Position numbers and translations under genes: made by a program. Below are positions 35,341-47,483 of a DNA stretch of 64,000 nucleotides, piece by piece (within the stretch, counting starts at the first letter, position 1; each line of letters starts with the position of its first letter). A model generated the notes under the pieces. The model ran no database searches and was not told the DNA's origin. It saw only the letters and a program-made list of their open reading frames with translations. The stretch is from Lactifluus volemus (taxonomy: Eukaryota; Basidiomycota; Agaricomycetes; Russulales; Russulaceae), in contig WTXI01000112.1 of NCBI GenBank assembly GCA_022376515.1, positions 50,351 through 114,350 on the forward strand, written 5' to 3'.

Positions 35341-36059
35341 CTCTATGATCGAGTACGAACACGAATAAAACGTGTGCTCGTCCAAATGGACGAATTTTGG
35401 TATGAGAAGCAGCGATACGATATGCCAGTTGGCGGCACGAGTGATAGCATACAAGAGGACCGGCAGAGAAAGGCGGGGCTACAACTTCATGCGCACAGCG
35501 TGATGGTAGCTGCCCCCCTCCTCCAATGCTGTAAATAAGAGACCACCTCTTCATCATATGTGTTGCGGAATATAAGTGCTGACTCGAAAAGATACAACAT
35601 ATAATTTGAACGCATATACAAACAGGCCGAGGAGGGATACCATAACACAAACGAGTAAGCTAACTGACAAGGTGCAAGTCAGGAACGAAACTGAAATAGA
35701 CTAACTTGGTGGGACAACGACGTCGAATTGCAAGGAACGTAATGGTAAGGGGATGAGAATGGGTCGAAAACTAATACAGAGCGCGAGGCGAAGCGGGATA
35801 GGTGGTCTGAGATAAGAAGAGACAAAGTGATAAAGGAAACGGACGGATCAGCGATAAAGAGGAGGGCGCAACGCAGGCTAGTGCAACATAGCACTGAGCC
35901 GAGTCATAAGGCATAAATGTGGTTGGGGCTGACGCGCCATTGCGGGCCATTGCGGGATGTCGGGGTGAAGACAGGTGGTAGAAGGGGAAAAGGGAATGAG
36001 TGGGAAAAAAGCAAATGCGAAAGACTCCAAGGACAGTGGCTGCGTTGGTATCCTTATTG
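35341..36059. other. 3' flank block of F-box copy 9
   Basis: Fourth copy of the shared 3' block (compare 23600-24129). No gene. Confidence 0.6.
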
Positions 36060-37648
36060 TTATTCTAAGTCGCTGCAGCGAGAGACAGCTATAGGGCGAC
36101 CACAATACTGGCGAGCTGTGACGTATGATTGTATGCCTTGTGGCACATCTTCCGAGGCGTCTGACATATTCCCCAAAATGGAAAGGCTGTGCAGCGAGGG
36201 AAATACTTCGGCGGCCGATTCTCCCGTGAGCCCTTCTAACGCAGCTGCGATGGACAGCTCGAGCATGGCGGATATTTGAAGACTCTGGACAGAGGGAAAT
36301 GAGTGAAAGAGTTGGAGCCATAGCGTGGGGTCTATCTCGTCTGGCTTGATGTCTGGCGGGGGGCCCAACTCGGTCTCAAAGTACTCGATAACGAGTGATT
36401 CCACGCTAAAGCGGAAGGAAAGAATCTGGCTGCATATCTGTGCCATTGAAAACACTTGCCAATCTAAAGCGTTGCACATTATATGCCACGAGCATCTCTG
36501 TTCCGCCAATCCACGGGGCGGGATATCAGAGGGATACAAGACTGCCTGCCACTGGGAAAACGAAGCCCGATCCAACCTCAAGCTTAGTCTGGATGTCCAG
36601 AACGAGTCAAGGTGACCAAAGAGCCGAATAGTTTGGGGGATATCAAAGACAAGCTGATTGAAGAAGACTATCCTGAGGCGATCGAACCGGAGTAGAGGTG
36701 CATCGATTCTGGCCGCGAGAACTTCCAGGTACTCGCTGATACCTTGAAATTCCAACTCAGTGAGAGCGGGGAGAACAGAGGGGGTCCGTGAGGGGACAGG
36801 TCGGTTTCTTCGTTTGGGGTGAGGCGTCGGAGATTTGAATTTGATGACGAGGGATTCGAGCTTCGGCAACACGGACAGACTTGTGGCCATTGTCTCGGGT
36901 GAGATGTAACCAGAATTAGGTATATCCCAAAAACGAAGAGATGTGAGGTCTCTTGTAGACGAGAGGAGTCGTGGCAACGACGGAAATGAGATTCCCCGGA
37001 GCAAGAGATCTTGTAAACGCGAGGCCGGTCCATTTATGTATATATTGGGAAGGGGTACCCCACGGGAAAATGACTCCTCAATGCAGAGATATGTCAATTC
37101 CGGAAATGGTTCCTGCATCAACGTCGCTATTCGTTCCCATAAACCATCCCTTGGTGGATTTTTGATAGTAATTTCCTGTACGCGATCAGGATGCTCCAAT
37201 GCAGCAATCAGGTTGTCGATTTCGTCCTCTTCATTGCGTTTTATGGAGCTGAAGTCGAACCACTCAACTACGAGAGGAAATGTTGGCCAAATATCGAGCA
37301 ATTTCCTCACTGGCGTGTTTTCTCTGCAAAAAAGTTGCAATTTGAGACGGAGTGGTGATGCAAAAATGATGAATCGCCATCTTCGGCATACGTGCACCAG
37401 CTTGTGCCAGGTTAAATGCCATGGCTCGAGAGACCAGACATGCGACACCATGTAGAATATCTCTAACAGGACGTCGTCTGGGACCGATCCGATGGTCACT
37501 CGTTGGTGTGCTGAGTCTGCGCGATACAACTCAGCAATCGTTGCGGTTGCGGTAAATGAATCCTACATGATTGAGTAAACCATTCCTTGCGCCGACGTGG
37601 AACTCGCTTTAGTCTATCCGAGCCTATGGAACTGGGATTCATCGGCAT
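36060..37648 (-). CDS. F-box-like/LRR protein, copy 9
   Basis: Exons 37648-37567 and 37516-36060, 512 aa; exon 1 MPMNPSSIGSDRLKRVPR, intron GTAGGA...GCGCAG, split codon giving Tyr instead of Gly. F-box core VPDDVLLEIFYMVSHVW with KLVHVCRRWRFIIFASPLRL, differing from copy 6 in the linker (SLEPWHLTWH). The leucine-rich half has LRGISFPSLPRLLSSTRDL, ETMATSLSVLPKL, FQGISEYLEVLAARIDAPLL and ICSQILSFRFSVESLVIEYF, followed by a private acidic/proline stretch (ETELGPPPDIKPDEID). Near-identical flanks link it to copies 6 and 8. Target unknown. Confidence 0.85.
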
Positions 37649-38107
37649 TGAATCTGTCCACCAGTGGGTGATACTATTGTCTGGTCGGGAGAATGTAGTG
37701 CAGTCAGTGCAAGAGTCAGTGGTACGTATTCGAGCCTGAGCGCGCCTAACTGAAGATTTATGAGTACTGACCATTTGTGTAAGAGAGACTGATAGGGATA
37801 AAGGGACTAGAAATCATTGCCAGAAACGTGAGCAGTTTAGCAGAGGGTAGCTCGAGGGATAGTTGTATCGCGAGGGCCGAGGGCTGTTGTCCCAGTCAGT
37901 TTTAAGTTACGTACACGTTGTACACACGCATAATTATAACAGAACTCAATATTCCCACGTAATGAACAGATTTCGATGAAATCCAAGAGCGCCGTAGCGT
38001 TGCTTGCTTCGCGATCGACTCGGAGTGTTTTGTCAGCAGCGTTCTGGTGGTGTTCACGTGGCTTCCACTGGAAAGATCGGCCTAGGCTCGGACTACTCTG
38101 ACACGTA
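37649..38107. other. 5' flank of copy 9 and left flank of the MITE
   Basis: Promoter-side block shared with copies 6 and 8, then sequence matching 26250-26360. No gene. Confidence 0.6.
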
Positions 38108-38359
38108 CAGTGTTGGGGCACTCCTTGACACAGTAAGCCTTATCACTCTCAGATCTCGACGGGGTCCGTGCGGGTGTTTGGCAATCTGATCCATTGACCG
38201 CCTCTTGCCAGGCTTTTCGATTGTCCAATCGCTTGAAGGTTTGTAGATATAGGCTTTACATACCACTCAATAATCCTGACTCAGAATTCCCAAGTTTGTG
38301 GCATGGGGACAACAAAACCCAAAACTCAATCTACTGTGTCAAGGAGTGCCCCAACACTG
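38108..38359. mobile_element. 252-bp MITE, Tc1/mariner-like
   Basis: The ends are perfect 28-bp inverted repeats (CAGTGTTGGGGCACTC at 38108 onward, its complement ending at 38359), flanked on both sides by TA (38106-38107, 38360-38361), the duplication made by Tc1/mariner transposases. No coding capacity, so it needs a transposase from elsewhere. The paralogous sequence at about 26360 lacks it, confirming insertion. Confidence 0.9.
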
Positions 38360-38394
38360 TAACTACTACATGGACTCGAAGAACGGAGCGCAGG

Positions 38395-38460
38395 CTGTAT
38401 TTCAAAATTTCAATAATTGGCGAGATCGGCCTGGAAAGTAAGTCAAGTCTATGGGCAGTC
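38395..38460 (+). pseudogene. Rab P-loop exon relic
   Basis: Reads KISIIGEIGLESKSSL, compare KIVVIGDSGVGKTSL of the intact gene; G and K of the P-loop are altered. The surroundings match those of the corresponding relic at 26420-26455. Short, so confidence is limited. Confidence 0.45.
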
Positions 38461-39090
38461 TTGACGCGGGTGTGAAAGGAGCAAAGGGGCGTAAAATATT
38501 TGGGAAGAGACTCAGAGCCGGATGTCCGACTCGATCCTGCAGTCCACCATCAATTCTCTGGGGTGGGGGGGGGGGTAACTTACCGGTGAAAAACCATTTC
38601 GGGGAAAAACCCCCAGTTTTTCCCGCAACACTATTGCTTCGACTTACTAGTAGCGCTCCCAACAATGTCATGGTGTTTTGTTGGGTATGAATCTGGTTGC
38701 GTATTGCACAGGAAAGCTTTCTAACTGTATGTATGACTTGACTTACTCGAGCTTCTCAACAAGTTGAAGCTTCCCCCCCCTTCACCCGATATTTCAAGTG
38801 GTCTCGAGAACCACCAGCTCTGATTTGAGAGGTCCCGTAAATTGTTTACTTCGATGTCGTGTCCATCTGGAGAAGAGTTTTGGGGCAACACGCCGAGGTG
38901 ACTTCTTTGTACACTACTTACTCATAGGAATGTCCTTTACATCACACAGGGCAAAAATACGCGAGCGCATCGCTACCCGTATCCATAGTTCCAAATTTTT
39001 GAATAATTTCATTGACCGCAGATTGATGCACCACCACGGCGGTGATAACGACACGATGGAACATCTTTGTGTTTGTGAAATGTCTCATCC
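38461..39090. other. Intergenic before E2 3' end
   Basis: Contains a run of 13 G near 38564-38576 followed by short complementary C/A tracts (GGGGAAAAACCCCC). Otherwise nothing recognised. Confidence 0.5.
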
Positions 39091-40860
39091 TTATACTCCT
39101 TCGGCAATCATCCGTTCTGGCTGTTCGACATACCCCCGCCACGTCTCCACAAACGCAGCCAGCTCCGCACCCTCCACGACCCGATGATCCGCCGACCAGC
39201 TAATGCCCAACTTGAGCCTTCGTTCTCCTTTCCCATCGCCCCGGTCGACATCCCACACCCAGCGCGCCCGTCCAAGAGCGACGATCCCGATGCCGCCGCC
39301 AGGTACCAGCACGGGAATCGCGCTCTCTCCGGCCCCGACTGCACCAATGTTACTCACCGTGAGCGTGCCGCCGCGCCGCGGGAGCTCGGCAGGTGTTAGC
39401 GCGCTAGGTACCTGCCTTCCGAGATACGCGAGATGCTTAAGTGCCGAGGCAAGGCTGTACACAGAGTGCGTGTCCACGGCACGGATTGTCGGGGTATATA
39501 GCCCCGTCGGTGTTGATAGTGCTATACTGATATCTGAGTGTGGGCGTACAGTCAAAGTTGGCCGGCTTCCACTCGAAACGCTCTCGGGCGTGATGGACGA
39601 GCGGAAGAGCGGCCAGGAATACATTGCCTTGGAAAGAGTCTTGAGAAGGAAGGGGAGATACGTCAACTTAGGATAGGTGCCTGAGGTAGGTGGAGTAGGA
39701 GCCCACAGCGTGGGGAAGAAGGATGATGGGGAGACAGGAGGTACGGCCGATGATTCTCGTGGTGAAAGGTAAGGATGGGGTATGTTTGCATTAAGGATGG
39801 GAAGTAATTCATGCAATGAGGTCAGATCCAGTGACGTCGAGTAGCTAAGTGCTCGTCAGCAATGCAGTCGGAGACGAGGGGGACAAATACTCACCCAAAA
39901 TGAGGGATTTCCAAACTCTATGAACACGGTGCATGGGATGAATGACAACATTGGAAAGAGAAATAAATGTACGTGCCTTTTCCATTGCCTTCCACATCCC
40001 GTACCGCGTCCGTCCTAGCTCGACAACGACATCCTCTTCTGCTGGGAGAGAAGTCGTGGCACGAGGCGGTTGCTCACCAACTGCCTTCCTACTCGCGAGG
40101 TGGCGTTCTATATCCTCTCGCTCGACTCGTCCATTTTTCCCACTTCCTGGAGAAAGCAACGCAATATCCACGCCACACTTCCGTGCAAAGTTGCGTACCG
40201 CGGGCAGGGCAAGCACGTCCTTGGCCTCGGACATGACACTGGTCGCCGTCGCCGACCCCGACACGGCCGATTCCGAGGAGAGCAGGTTATTCGGATCTAG
40301 TGGATGCAAACGACGAGCTGCTGATCGCTTTTCCGACGCGATCTGCGGCTGGGAAACACCGGGCTGGTTCTCTGGAGCGACGCGCTCTTCTTGTAGCGTA
40401 TGCGCGCCCGTGGTTGGGCTTGCATCGGGGGACTCAGATGTTAGAACATCAGACGGATCGGACGCTTCTTCGTCGACCTCAATGATGCACAGACCTTCGC
40501 CAACTTTGGCTACCTGTCCCTCTTGCACGAGGATTTCCTTGAGAGTGCCTTCATACGGACTCGTGATCTCCACACTGGCTTTATCACTCTGCACCTCACA
40601 GAGCGGGTCAAATATGCCAACCGTGGATCGAGTAGATACGTTCCTGGCGATAATGCGGACATATTTCAATGGCCAGGGGGAAAAGGTTCAATATGAACGT
40701 ACCATTTGATGACTTCGCACTCGGTTATGCCCTCTCCAATGTCGGCAAGTTTGAATTGTTGGAGCACTTTGCGCGTCGCCCACCACGCTGGGGAAGTATG
40801 AAAATGTAAAATATGTTTCCGCTTTGTGAGAATGCATCGCGCTCGGCGGGGGACGTTCAT
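39091..40860 (-). CDS. Branched-chain alpha-ketoacid dehydrogenase E2 (lipoamide acyltransferase)
   Basis: Exons 40860-40703, 40643-39977, 39917-39895, 39844-39091; 533 aa. Transfers acyl groups from lipoamide to CoA in valine, leucine and isoleucine breakdown in the mitochondrial matrix. Seen: basic N-terminus with [10 protein letters not shown] (presequence), lipoyl domain with [12 protein letters not shown] and [14 protein letters not shown] (lipoyl Lys 74), a peripheral subunit-binding domain ([19 protein letters not shown]), the catalytic domain start [19 protein letters not shown] and the active-site DHRVVEG. The second intron needs a GC donor (AAG/GCACGT): the nearby GT gives a frameshift and loses the conserved junction. 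The third exon is 23 nt. Truncated copies of its 5' half lie at 27.2 and 34.9 kb. It diverges from the ABM-like gene at 41695. Confidence 0.92.
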
Positions 40861-41694
40861 TGAACAAGTTGAAGAAGAGTGGCCAGCGCAAAAGTTCCGC
40901 CAAATGAGGTCCGAGCCGAGACTGAATTACGTAACATGCTCTTGTTCGTGTTGAATGGCTACAGTACAATTCAAAAGCAAAATTTAGTCTCGTCCGCATA
41001 CGGTACAGTTGCCACTCACAAGGCTTCTCTCCCCATGTCTCACCGCGGTTCCACCTTGATCTGGCCACTAGCAAGGCACCGTCGCTTGCGAACTTGAATG
41101 TAATCGGTCTAGTCTGTACGAATTGTACCAGCAACGACGGGTGGCGGTCTTACTCACGCTAACGCACGTCAACTGTATCCAACTGTATCCAGACCCACAA
41201 AATTTTCTAGACAATTGTGGTATCCACTTCAAACGGCTATGTTATATGATGTGCTATTACGTGTCGGTGTTTGCTTAGAACTCGGACGGGTTGGCCTGTG
41301 GTTGACCAATTCTAACTTCAAAATTTGCGTATCAGACACTTTTTGATGCGCCGGTGAATTTGCATATGCCCCTTCTATTCCGCTATCCCTTGGCGGGTCG
41401 TTCAGTTCAACCTGAGTTCTCACCTCGAGTATTACTCAGCACTAATAGGCAGCTTTTTCAAATGGGTTTTCTCTTTTGACTCACCAACACCCCGCTGCTT
41501 TGTGCCTATTGTTCAGGACGTTCAGAGACTGGTCTAGGAAATCTCCCATACAATCACTACTGTCATACCCATACCGGGCCATACGTTTTCTGTCGTACGT
41601 GAGCCGCATATAATGGGTCCTTCCGGTTTTTCATGATTGTTCTAATTATTGCAGGAGCTCGGTTACATACCTGTCGATCGCGACTGCGGTCATC
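40861..41694. other. Divergent intergenic region between E2 and ABM-like gene
   Basis: About 830 bp holding the promoters of two divergent genes; no clear TATA box or other site stands out, and no extra gene. Confidence 0.5.
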
Positions 41695-42518
41695 ATGACA
41701 CTTACTCCACCTTTTGTCGAATTAGTGGTCTTTCGTGCGAACACGAGGTGCATGAATGATCCAGGGCCCTTCAAGGAGGTTCGCGACACGGCCGCGAGGA
41801 CGACCACGTAAGTCCCACTTTACCTGGCAAACTGGTCACCAAAGTTTGATGACATGGCAGGGTCAATGCTATGTACTGGGGCCATAGCGTCCAGTCGCCG
41901 TCAACCTTCTTGTGGTTGCTGTGTACGTAGGCCCATCGGTATAATGTTGCGACGTTGAGCTCATCCTCGCACGGAGATAGTGTGGGACTCGTTTGAGCAA
42001 TGTGTGATGAAAGAGGGGACATCATCATATTACGCCGAACTGGTCAACAGGCTCGACGCGCTCGTCGAAGACGCCTCCAGAAAAATCGTCTACCATCTGC
42101 ACTTTTCTGATCATCCGCTCCTGTCCTGCATCGAGTCGCCTATCACGGAGTTTTCAATCTCGGTGCTGGATGACATTCAACATTTGGACACCTGGAATAG
42201 CCTCGCGGACTTGATCATCGCTGACGTCAGGGCGACGTGCCTGGATGGATTTTTCGGTTTGGCGTACGCGTCACCTTTGGAAGACGTGAAGTCGATCGCA
42301 TACTTTGCAGGGTGGGAAAGCAGCGAGGTGTGTTTCTCTCGTGCAGTCTTATGATATCCACTCGACAAGACTGACTGGCGACTGGCGACAAGGCACACAT
42401 GAAGTTAGGCGCTGGTGAGGAAGAGAGCCACGAAAACTTTAGGCGGCACTGCGAGGAGTTTTTTCCGTACGCCAAACATATACAGCTCCATCACATATGT
42501 TTTGAACGACATGTTTGA
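41695..42518 (+). CDS. ABM-like dimeric alpha/beta barrel protein
   Basis: Exons 41695-41807, 41861-41922, 41981-42327, 42393-42518; 215 aa. The layout is of two antibiotic-biosynthesis-monooxygenase-like ferredoxin-fold halves. The first half has FVELVVFRAN and WGHSVQSPSTFLWLLLWDSFEQ, the second PITEFSISVLDD, FFGLAYASPLEDVKSIAYFAGWESSEAH and FERHV. Such two-domain proteins are common in mushrooms and mostly uncharacterised; some relatives are small-molecule monooxygenases or isomerases, so function is not assigned. The gene at 63129 is a paralogue (matching AGWKTVEDHMRLG and HVPLKRHDA). No mitochondrial or secretory signal is seen. Confidence 0.8.
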
Positions 42519-43020
42519 GTTGTTGTCGTTTTCGTAACTGTACCACATCTTGATTCGGTAACACTAACTCGAATATCTGTAATATTAAAAGAGGGTGCGC
42601 TAATGTAGATTATTGCTACTGTATATACTATACAAGCTTAAATTCTGGGTTGATTTTGGCATTTTAGAACAGTTTTAGCGCCATCAACATCATTTGAGGA
42701 CCAGCAAGTGTACGAGAGCGGTGTGGATGCGCAGGTCGCAGATACAGAAATCTGCGACTAACAAAGTGGGAGTGTCCCGGACATGTGAGACTTAGAGAGG
42801 TCATACTGTGGACGTTTGCATTTCATTTAGCTATCGGTCGAGGTGCCAGGTTGCCAGCGGTGCATCGCATACTCTCGTTAAAGCACCGGCGTCACGGTAC
42901 TGTAAACCGCGAGGGACCGTGACGTCACCACCAAATAGGAACAAGGAACGTCACGACATCACCTGCCCGGGCCGGGACAGGAGCAACGGTTTTGCTACTA
43001 CCCTCCAGCTAACCTCTTTG
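42519..43020. other. Intergenic before F-box copy 10
   Basis: AT-rich 3' flank of the ABM-like gene and promoter side of copy 10 (AACCTCTTTGATGCAAATGG start context shared by all + copies). No gene. Confidence 0.5.
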
Positions 43021-43834
43021 ATGCAAATGGATGCCAGTGGCCTTTCCATAGGCTCAAACAGCAAAAATATTGTTGCACGTCAATGGGAGAAATCTGTGAT
43101 CCAACAAGAACCAAGTAAGACTTCTCAGGAACAACCGTATCGATTGCTTAGTTTGTGTTGTCTGATGTAGGCCAGGTGTTCCAACAAGTAACAATCAAAT
43201 CTCTCCCAGACGATGTTCTCCTAGACATATTTGATTTTTATCAAGTTGTTTTCAACAAAGACTCTCAAGTTGTCAATGAATATTCATGGAATTGGGAGAC
43301 GCTAGTGCACGTATGCCGAAGATGGCGATACATCATTTTTGAATCGCCAATCCGTCTCAATCTGCAGCTTTTTTGCACGGAGACATCACCCGTGAGGAAG
43401 TTGTTGGATGTCTGGCCACCATATCCTCTCGTTATCCGATTCAAGGTCGACTATTCGTATTTCATAGTGAATCTCGAACCCGGGATCGACTCGACCGTGA
43501 CGGACAACCTCATCGGAGCATTGGAGCGTCGTGATCGCGTACGCGAGATTCGCGTTCATATAACCAATCCACAGAATCGTCCATATGAACGGATTATCGC
43601 TGCGATGGAGAAACCATTTCCAGCCTTGAGATCTTTTTATTTCAAGTCAGGTGATCACTCGGAGGAGGTTATCCTAGATACACTCTCGAATGGCTCCGCC
43701 CCGTGTCTACGAACTCTCGCTCTTTGGGAAATCTCATTTCCGTCATTGCCACGACTCCTCTCGTCTACAAGCGACCTCACATCTCTTTGTCTTTTCAATG
43801 CTGGGTACATCCGACCCGAGACAATGGCCACGTC
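43021..43834 (+). pseudogene. F-box-like family copy 10, 5' half (split by Plavaka)
   Basis: Exons 43021-43114 and 43171 onward. Exon 1 MQMDASGLSIGSNSKN; F-box core LPDDVLLDIFDFYQVV and TLVHVCRRWRYIIFESP; leucine-rich start ISFPSLPRLLSSTSDL. The frame is intact to the family motif ETMATS, where the transposon begins; translation would run into the element and stop at 43859. The other half is at 50057-50859. Confidence 0.88.
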
Positions 43835-43893
43835 CATCAGGAAAACCCTCAACTGCTAATCACTGCTAGCGAAGCAATAATCGTGGTAAGCGC
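43835..43893 (+). repeat. Plavaka left terminal inverted repeat
   Basis: Starts CATCAGGAAAACCCTCA (17 bp identical to the other end), followed by GCTAAT, and 47 bp in by CGTGGTAAGCGC (43882-43893), which is repeated inverted 48 bp from the right end. Confidence 0.9.
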
Positions 43894-44154
43894 GTCTAGC
43901 GTCGGCTAAGCCACGATAACACGCAATAAAATGTGATAAACATGATAAAATATGCTAAATGCGATAAAACGTGACAACGTCCACTAGACGGTTTTTACCA
44001 CTAGAATAGTGCTAACGAGCACTATTCTTTTGTCGAATTAGATCCAATTTAGCACTTTCTAAATGTGTTTAGCAATAAATTGTTCATTCCTCGGCTAAGA
44101 TTGTGCTAACAAGTGTCCTACGTTCAGTAAATTGAACTTAATTCTCTAATGACT

Positions 44155-47100
44155 CTAATTTAGAGCTTTGTACATGTCTCTGTCAATGAATGAATTTACA
44201 TAGAATGTCTGACATTGTTCGAGAATAGTGGACACATGCCAATGACGTGGCACAGTAGGGCCAAAGTGAGGAAAGAGATGGACGCTCCGGACGATCGCTG
44301 TGATCGGAACGACAGTGGCACATCGACGGCCTCTTCTGTAGCTTCTTGAGATTCGATACATCAAGTGGTGGTGCTCAGGCTCAGGTGGGAATGGGGAGAA
44401 CCATTCTAAATAGGCCAAATGAGTAGGTGGAGTTGAGTGCGTGAAGAGGTCGGAAGCGGCTTTCGCAGGGATCTGAAACAACAGCCGAAGCTGTGCAACG
44501 CGTGGTCCTGCCAATGGCGCAATCGTTAGATGCCAGTGAATCTAAAACTGGGACTAGAACTCACCATCCAAACCACTACACACAAGTACTGTGTCAAATC
44601 GAGCTGGGATTGCATTCCCCCGCTCATCCCGTTGTTCCGGTCTAGCGTATGCGGCATCAATAGTACGAGTCCCTTGTACAGTTTTCTCCATGAAGCGCAT
44701 TTTGTGAAAAACTGATACAGAACCGAATGGAATGAGGGTATTATCTGCACGGCGCCGGGCTGCCATAGTAGAGAGTCCTGGAAAGTTGTGGAGGACAACA
44801 AAATCGGCCAGCGCGTCCTGAAAGTCAACCGCGCCGTATTTGTCGACAAGGTCATGAAAGCGAACGCCCCTCACGGATGGGTGACGTGGCATCTCCACTT
44901 CTCCACGCGATGTAGTTTCGTTCAGCTCCGGCGCAGATCGGTTGACACTCTGCCGTTGGACAAAGGCATTGTGAATTAGAACCTTCTCTCGGCGCTCGAC
45001 CCACTTAGTCATTTGTGGGAATTCTTGCTTTTTGTTTGTTGCCCGATATGCATCTTTTGTAAAGTCGATGTGAAGGCGCTCCGATTGTTCCGTGTTGTAA
45101 TTGTCTGTGGTTCCAAAAAGAGCAATCGATGATGAATAATGTAATAAGCTGTGAATCTTCGGGAAATTGAAGTTGCTCCGAATATCTAGATCAACAAAAA
45201 CATCCTTGTTCTCATGAAAGGTTCTGAGTGCTTTATCAAGTAGCTGAAGTGTTTCTGTTGTGTGTGACGCATATTGGGCGATGTAAAGGAAATCAAGGAT
45301 TGCCCTGACAGCACGGATAACACGTTGCGGCGAGCGGTTTCCGGGAAGAGGGAGATCCACAATCAGCCCAAGGAGGATGCGGCACATGTCCTTGTGCTCC
45401 TGTCCCGAAACGCGGGACAAAACTGTCAGTCCTTTCGGGAAAGCTCGAACGTTATGATTAGGTGGAAGAAACCGGCAGCGTTTGTCAATCTCAATCGGCC
45501 CAAACGCTTTGCGATCTGTGATCCAGGCGATGACGTGTTTGACTACTCCCTGGTGTAATTGGTGTAGTATGTCCGGTGTGATGCTGATAAAGATATTGGA
45601 GAATGGCAAATTCTTCCAGAAAGGATGATAGACTGGCCGAAATCCCGCCATCCGAGATTGCGCGTGAAAGAACTTCGGATCACCGCTGGCGAGGGAAAAC
45701 ACGTCGAGAGCATCAGCGTGATCGCGATTAGGATACCGGAAGAAGGTTCCAAGCTGGTCTGGAGGGACCAAGCACTTGGGGCAACGCCCGTAAAAGGTGC
45801 ATGTTACGAGAGCTTGTTCAGGATAGTCCCCAACGAATGTTGCCAAGATTGGGTGACAGCGGTACTGGAATCCATTACTAGCAGCCATAGTGAGACCCGT
45901 CTCGCCGTAGGGTTCAATCGCGGCTATTATTCGATGAATACACGCATGAAATAGGTTAGCCATTGCACGGCGGCGTGCTGTCTTCCCTTGGATGTGCTCA
46001 AGCCGTGTGGAGGGAAGATAACCGATCAGCATCTGAGCATTACGGGAAAGCGTTCGGCGGACATCTTTCGGTATATTCCCAATTGTTAAGTACACCGGAT
46101 ACGCTGTCTTTCCGCGGAATAACGTGAGCTGTGTCTTGTCGGAGGAAAGGATCAACGGGACAACAGTTGCACCCGGGCGTTGCCTCTCTAACGAGGTCTG
46201 AAGAACTTGATTAGACTTCATTCAAGAACGCATCACAAAGTAAAACATACCTGGACAATCCACCACCAGTCCCCAGTATGCATCTCATCAATAATTCGTG
46301 TCCTCTTTTCCGCGTTGACATAATGACGTTCGGGTGCGAAAACTAGGTCGTTGGCAAACTCGGGATTGCCCATTAGTTCTTGAATGCACAGAATGATGTC
46401 GCGAAAGTGTAGACTAAATTCTTGGCCATAGATGCGTAGAGTTTCATGTTTGAATGGTGGGCGCCCAGGCAGTCTATCAACAAGCGCGTCAAGTTGAGCG
46501 ACGTTACGATACGATAGGCCAAGTGCCTCTGTCACCTAGTGTGCTCAATGATTAGTCCTCCTCCCCTATCAGAATACAACGCAGCCGTGACGAACCCCAT
46601 CAATTGACAAGAGGTCGTTTATTGCTGTAGCTGTAAGACCTTTTAATTTGGCCCAGCGCACGATCTCCCAATCCATTTCTGACTGAAATGGAGTCCCGGC
46701 ATTGGGGCCAAAACGTGCACCCGCTTCGGAACGATAGATTCGATTGGGTGCCCCTGCCGAGCCACCGAAATGTTCAACGAACCGTGTGGTCTCTTGCGGA
46801 TCTGTCGCATCTACAGCACCTCCCTCTGGACTAGTCCAATCTGAATCTGAGTGACACGCAAGTTAGCTATTTTAACATGGCACCAAATTTGAATGACATA
46901 CCAAGACTGCTGGGGGCACCCGCTGTATCGTTCGTTCCCAAATCGAGGTCAGCACTGGCAGTTGGTGTGACACCCGTTGCCGTCGTGTCGCTGTTTCCAA
47001 AAGGACCAGAACTTTGGCTGGCACTAGCTGTTGATGCGGCACGCGTTGTATTGCCGTTTCCCAAGTTTGGGCTGGAACTTGAAGTTGATGCCGTGCGCAT

Positions 47101-47226
47101 CGCGTAGCTATTCCGTCGGGGGTCACGGAGCGAACGGCAAGGCTCAGATTTTGTCAGGCTCAAGTGTCGAGTGTAGCCAGCATGCGAGAACTCGCGGTTG
47201 CAACCAATGCATGTAATATGCGGCAT
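44155..47226 (-). CDS. Plavaka transposase
   Basis: Exons 47226-46902, 46846-46596, 46535-46251, 46197-44565, 44507-44155; 948 aa with every junction in phase. N-terminal zinc-finger-like set C6, C9, H15, H21, C30, then a Ser/Thr-rich linker, the family block DWEIVRWAKLKG, LVFAPERHY, GDWWWIVQ, and PLILSSDKTQL...YPVYLTIGNIPKDVRR. Probable catalytic acids: Asp307 (SSDKTQL), Asp496 (TPDILHQLHQG) and Glu657 or Glu660 (NTEQSERLHIDFTKDAYRATN). The last exon carries the conserved end HLAYLEWFSPF, HHHLMYRISRS and CQTFYVNSFID. The third-exon donor at 46595 is GTTCGT, weak but the only in-phase choice. The enzyme cuts and moves the element. Confidence 0.93.
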
Positions 47227-47374
47227 GAAGGAGATTTATAGAAAGTAAACGAGGACAGATAGACAGGATATAATGAAAAGGAGTGGCAATGGTTCAACAA
47301 GAGAAGTAGGGGAGTAGCCGCGACGTGACGATAGCAAGTGCTAAGGATCAACTAAATGAGACCAAAAATTTTCG

Positions 47375-47384
47375 TATAAAAAAG
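47375..47384 (+). promoter_or_regulatory. TATA box of the DUF6532-like gene
   Basis: TATAAAAAAG lies 100 bp upstream of the ATG at 47484, in the short divergent region between the two transposon genes. A position-based prediction. Confidence 0.5.
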
Positions 47385-47483
47385 CGGCACGCACCTTACT
47401 GAAGAACATCAACTCACCCCGAGTCATTCCTTCCATAGCACTCTCCCCGCTACAAAGTATCCATTCCTTTGCACCACTCAAAC

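Noticed and set aside
38564..38640. G-run with complementary C/A tracts as a structured regulatory element
   Set aside because: Pairing is short and made of homopolymers; no neighbouring gene makes use of it visible.
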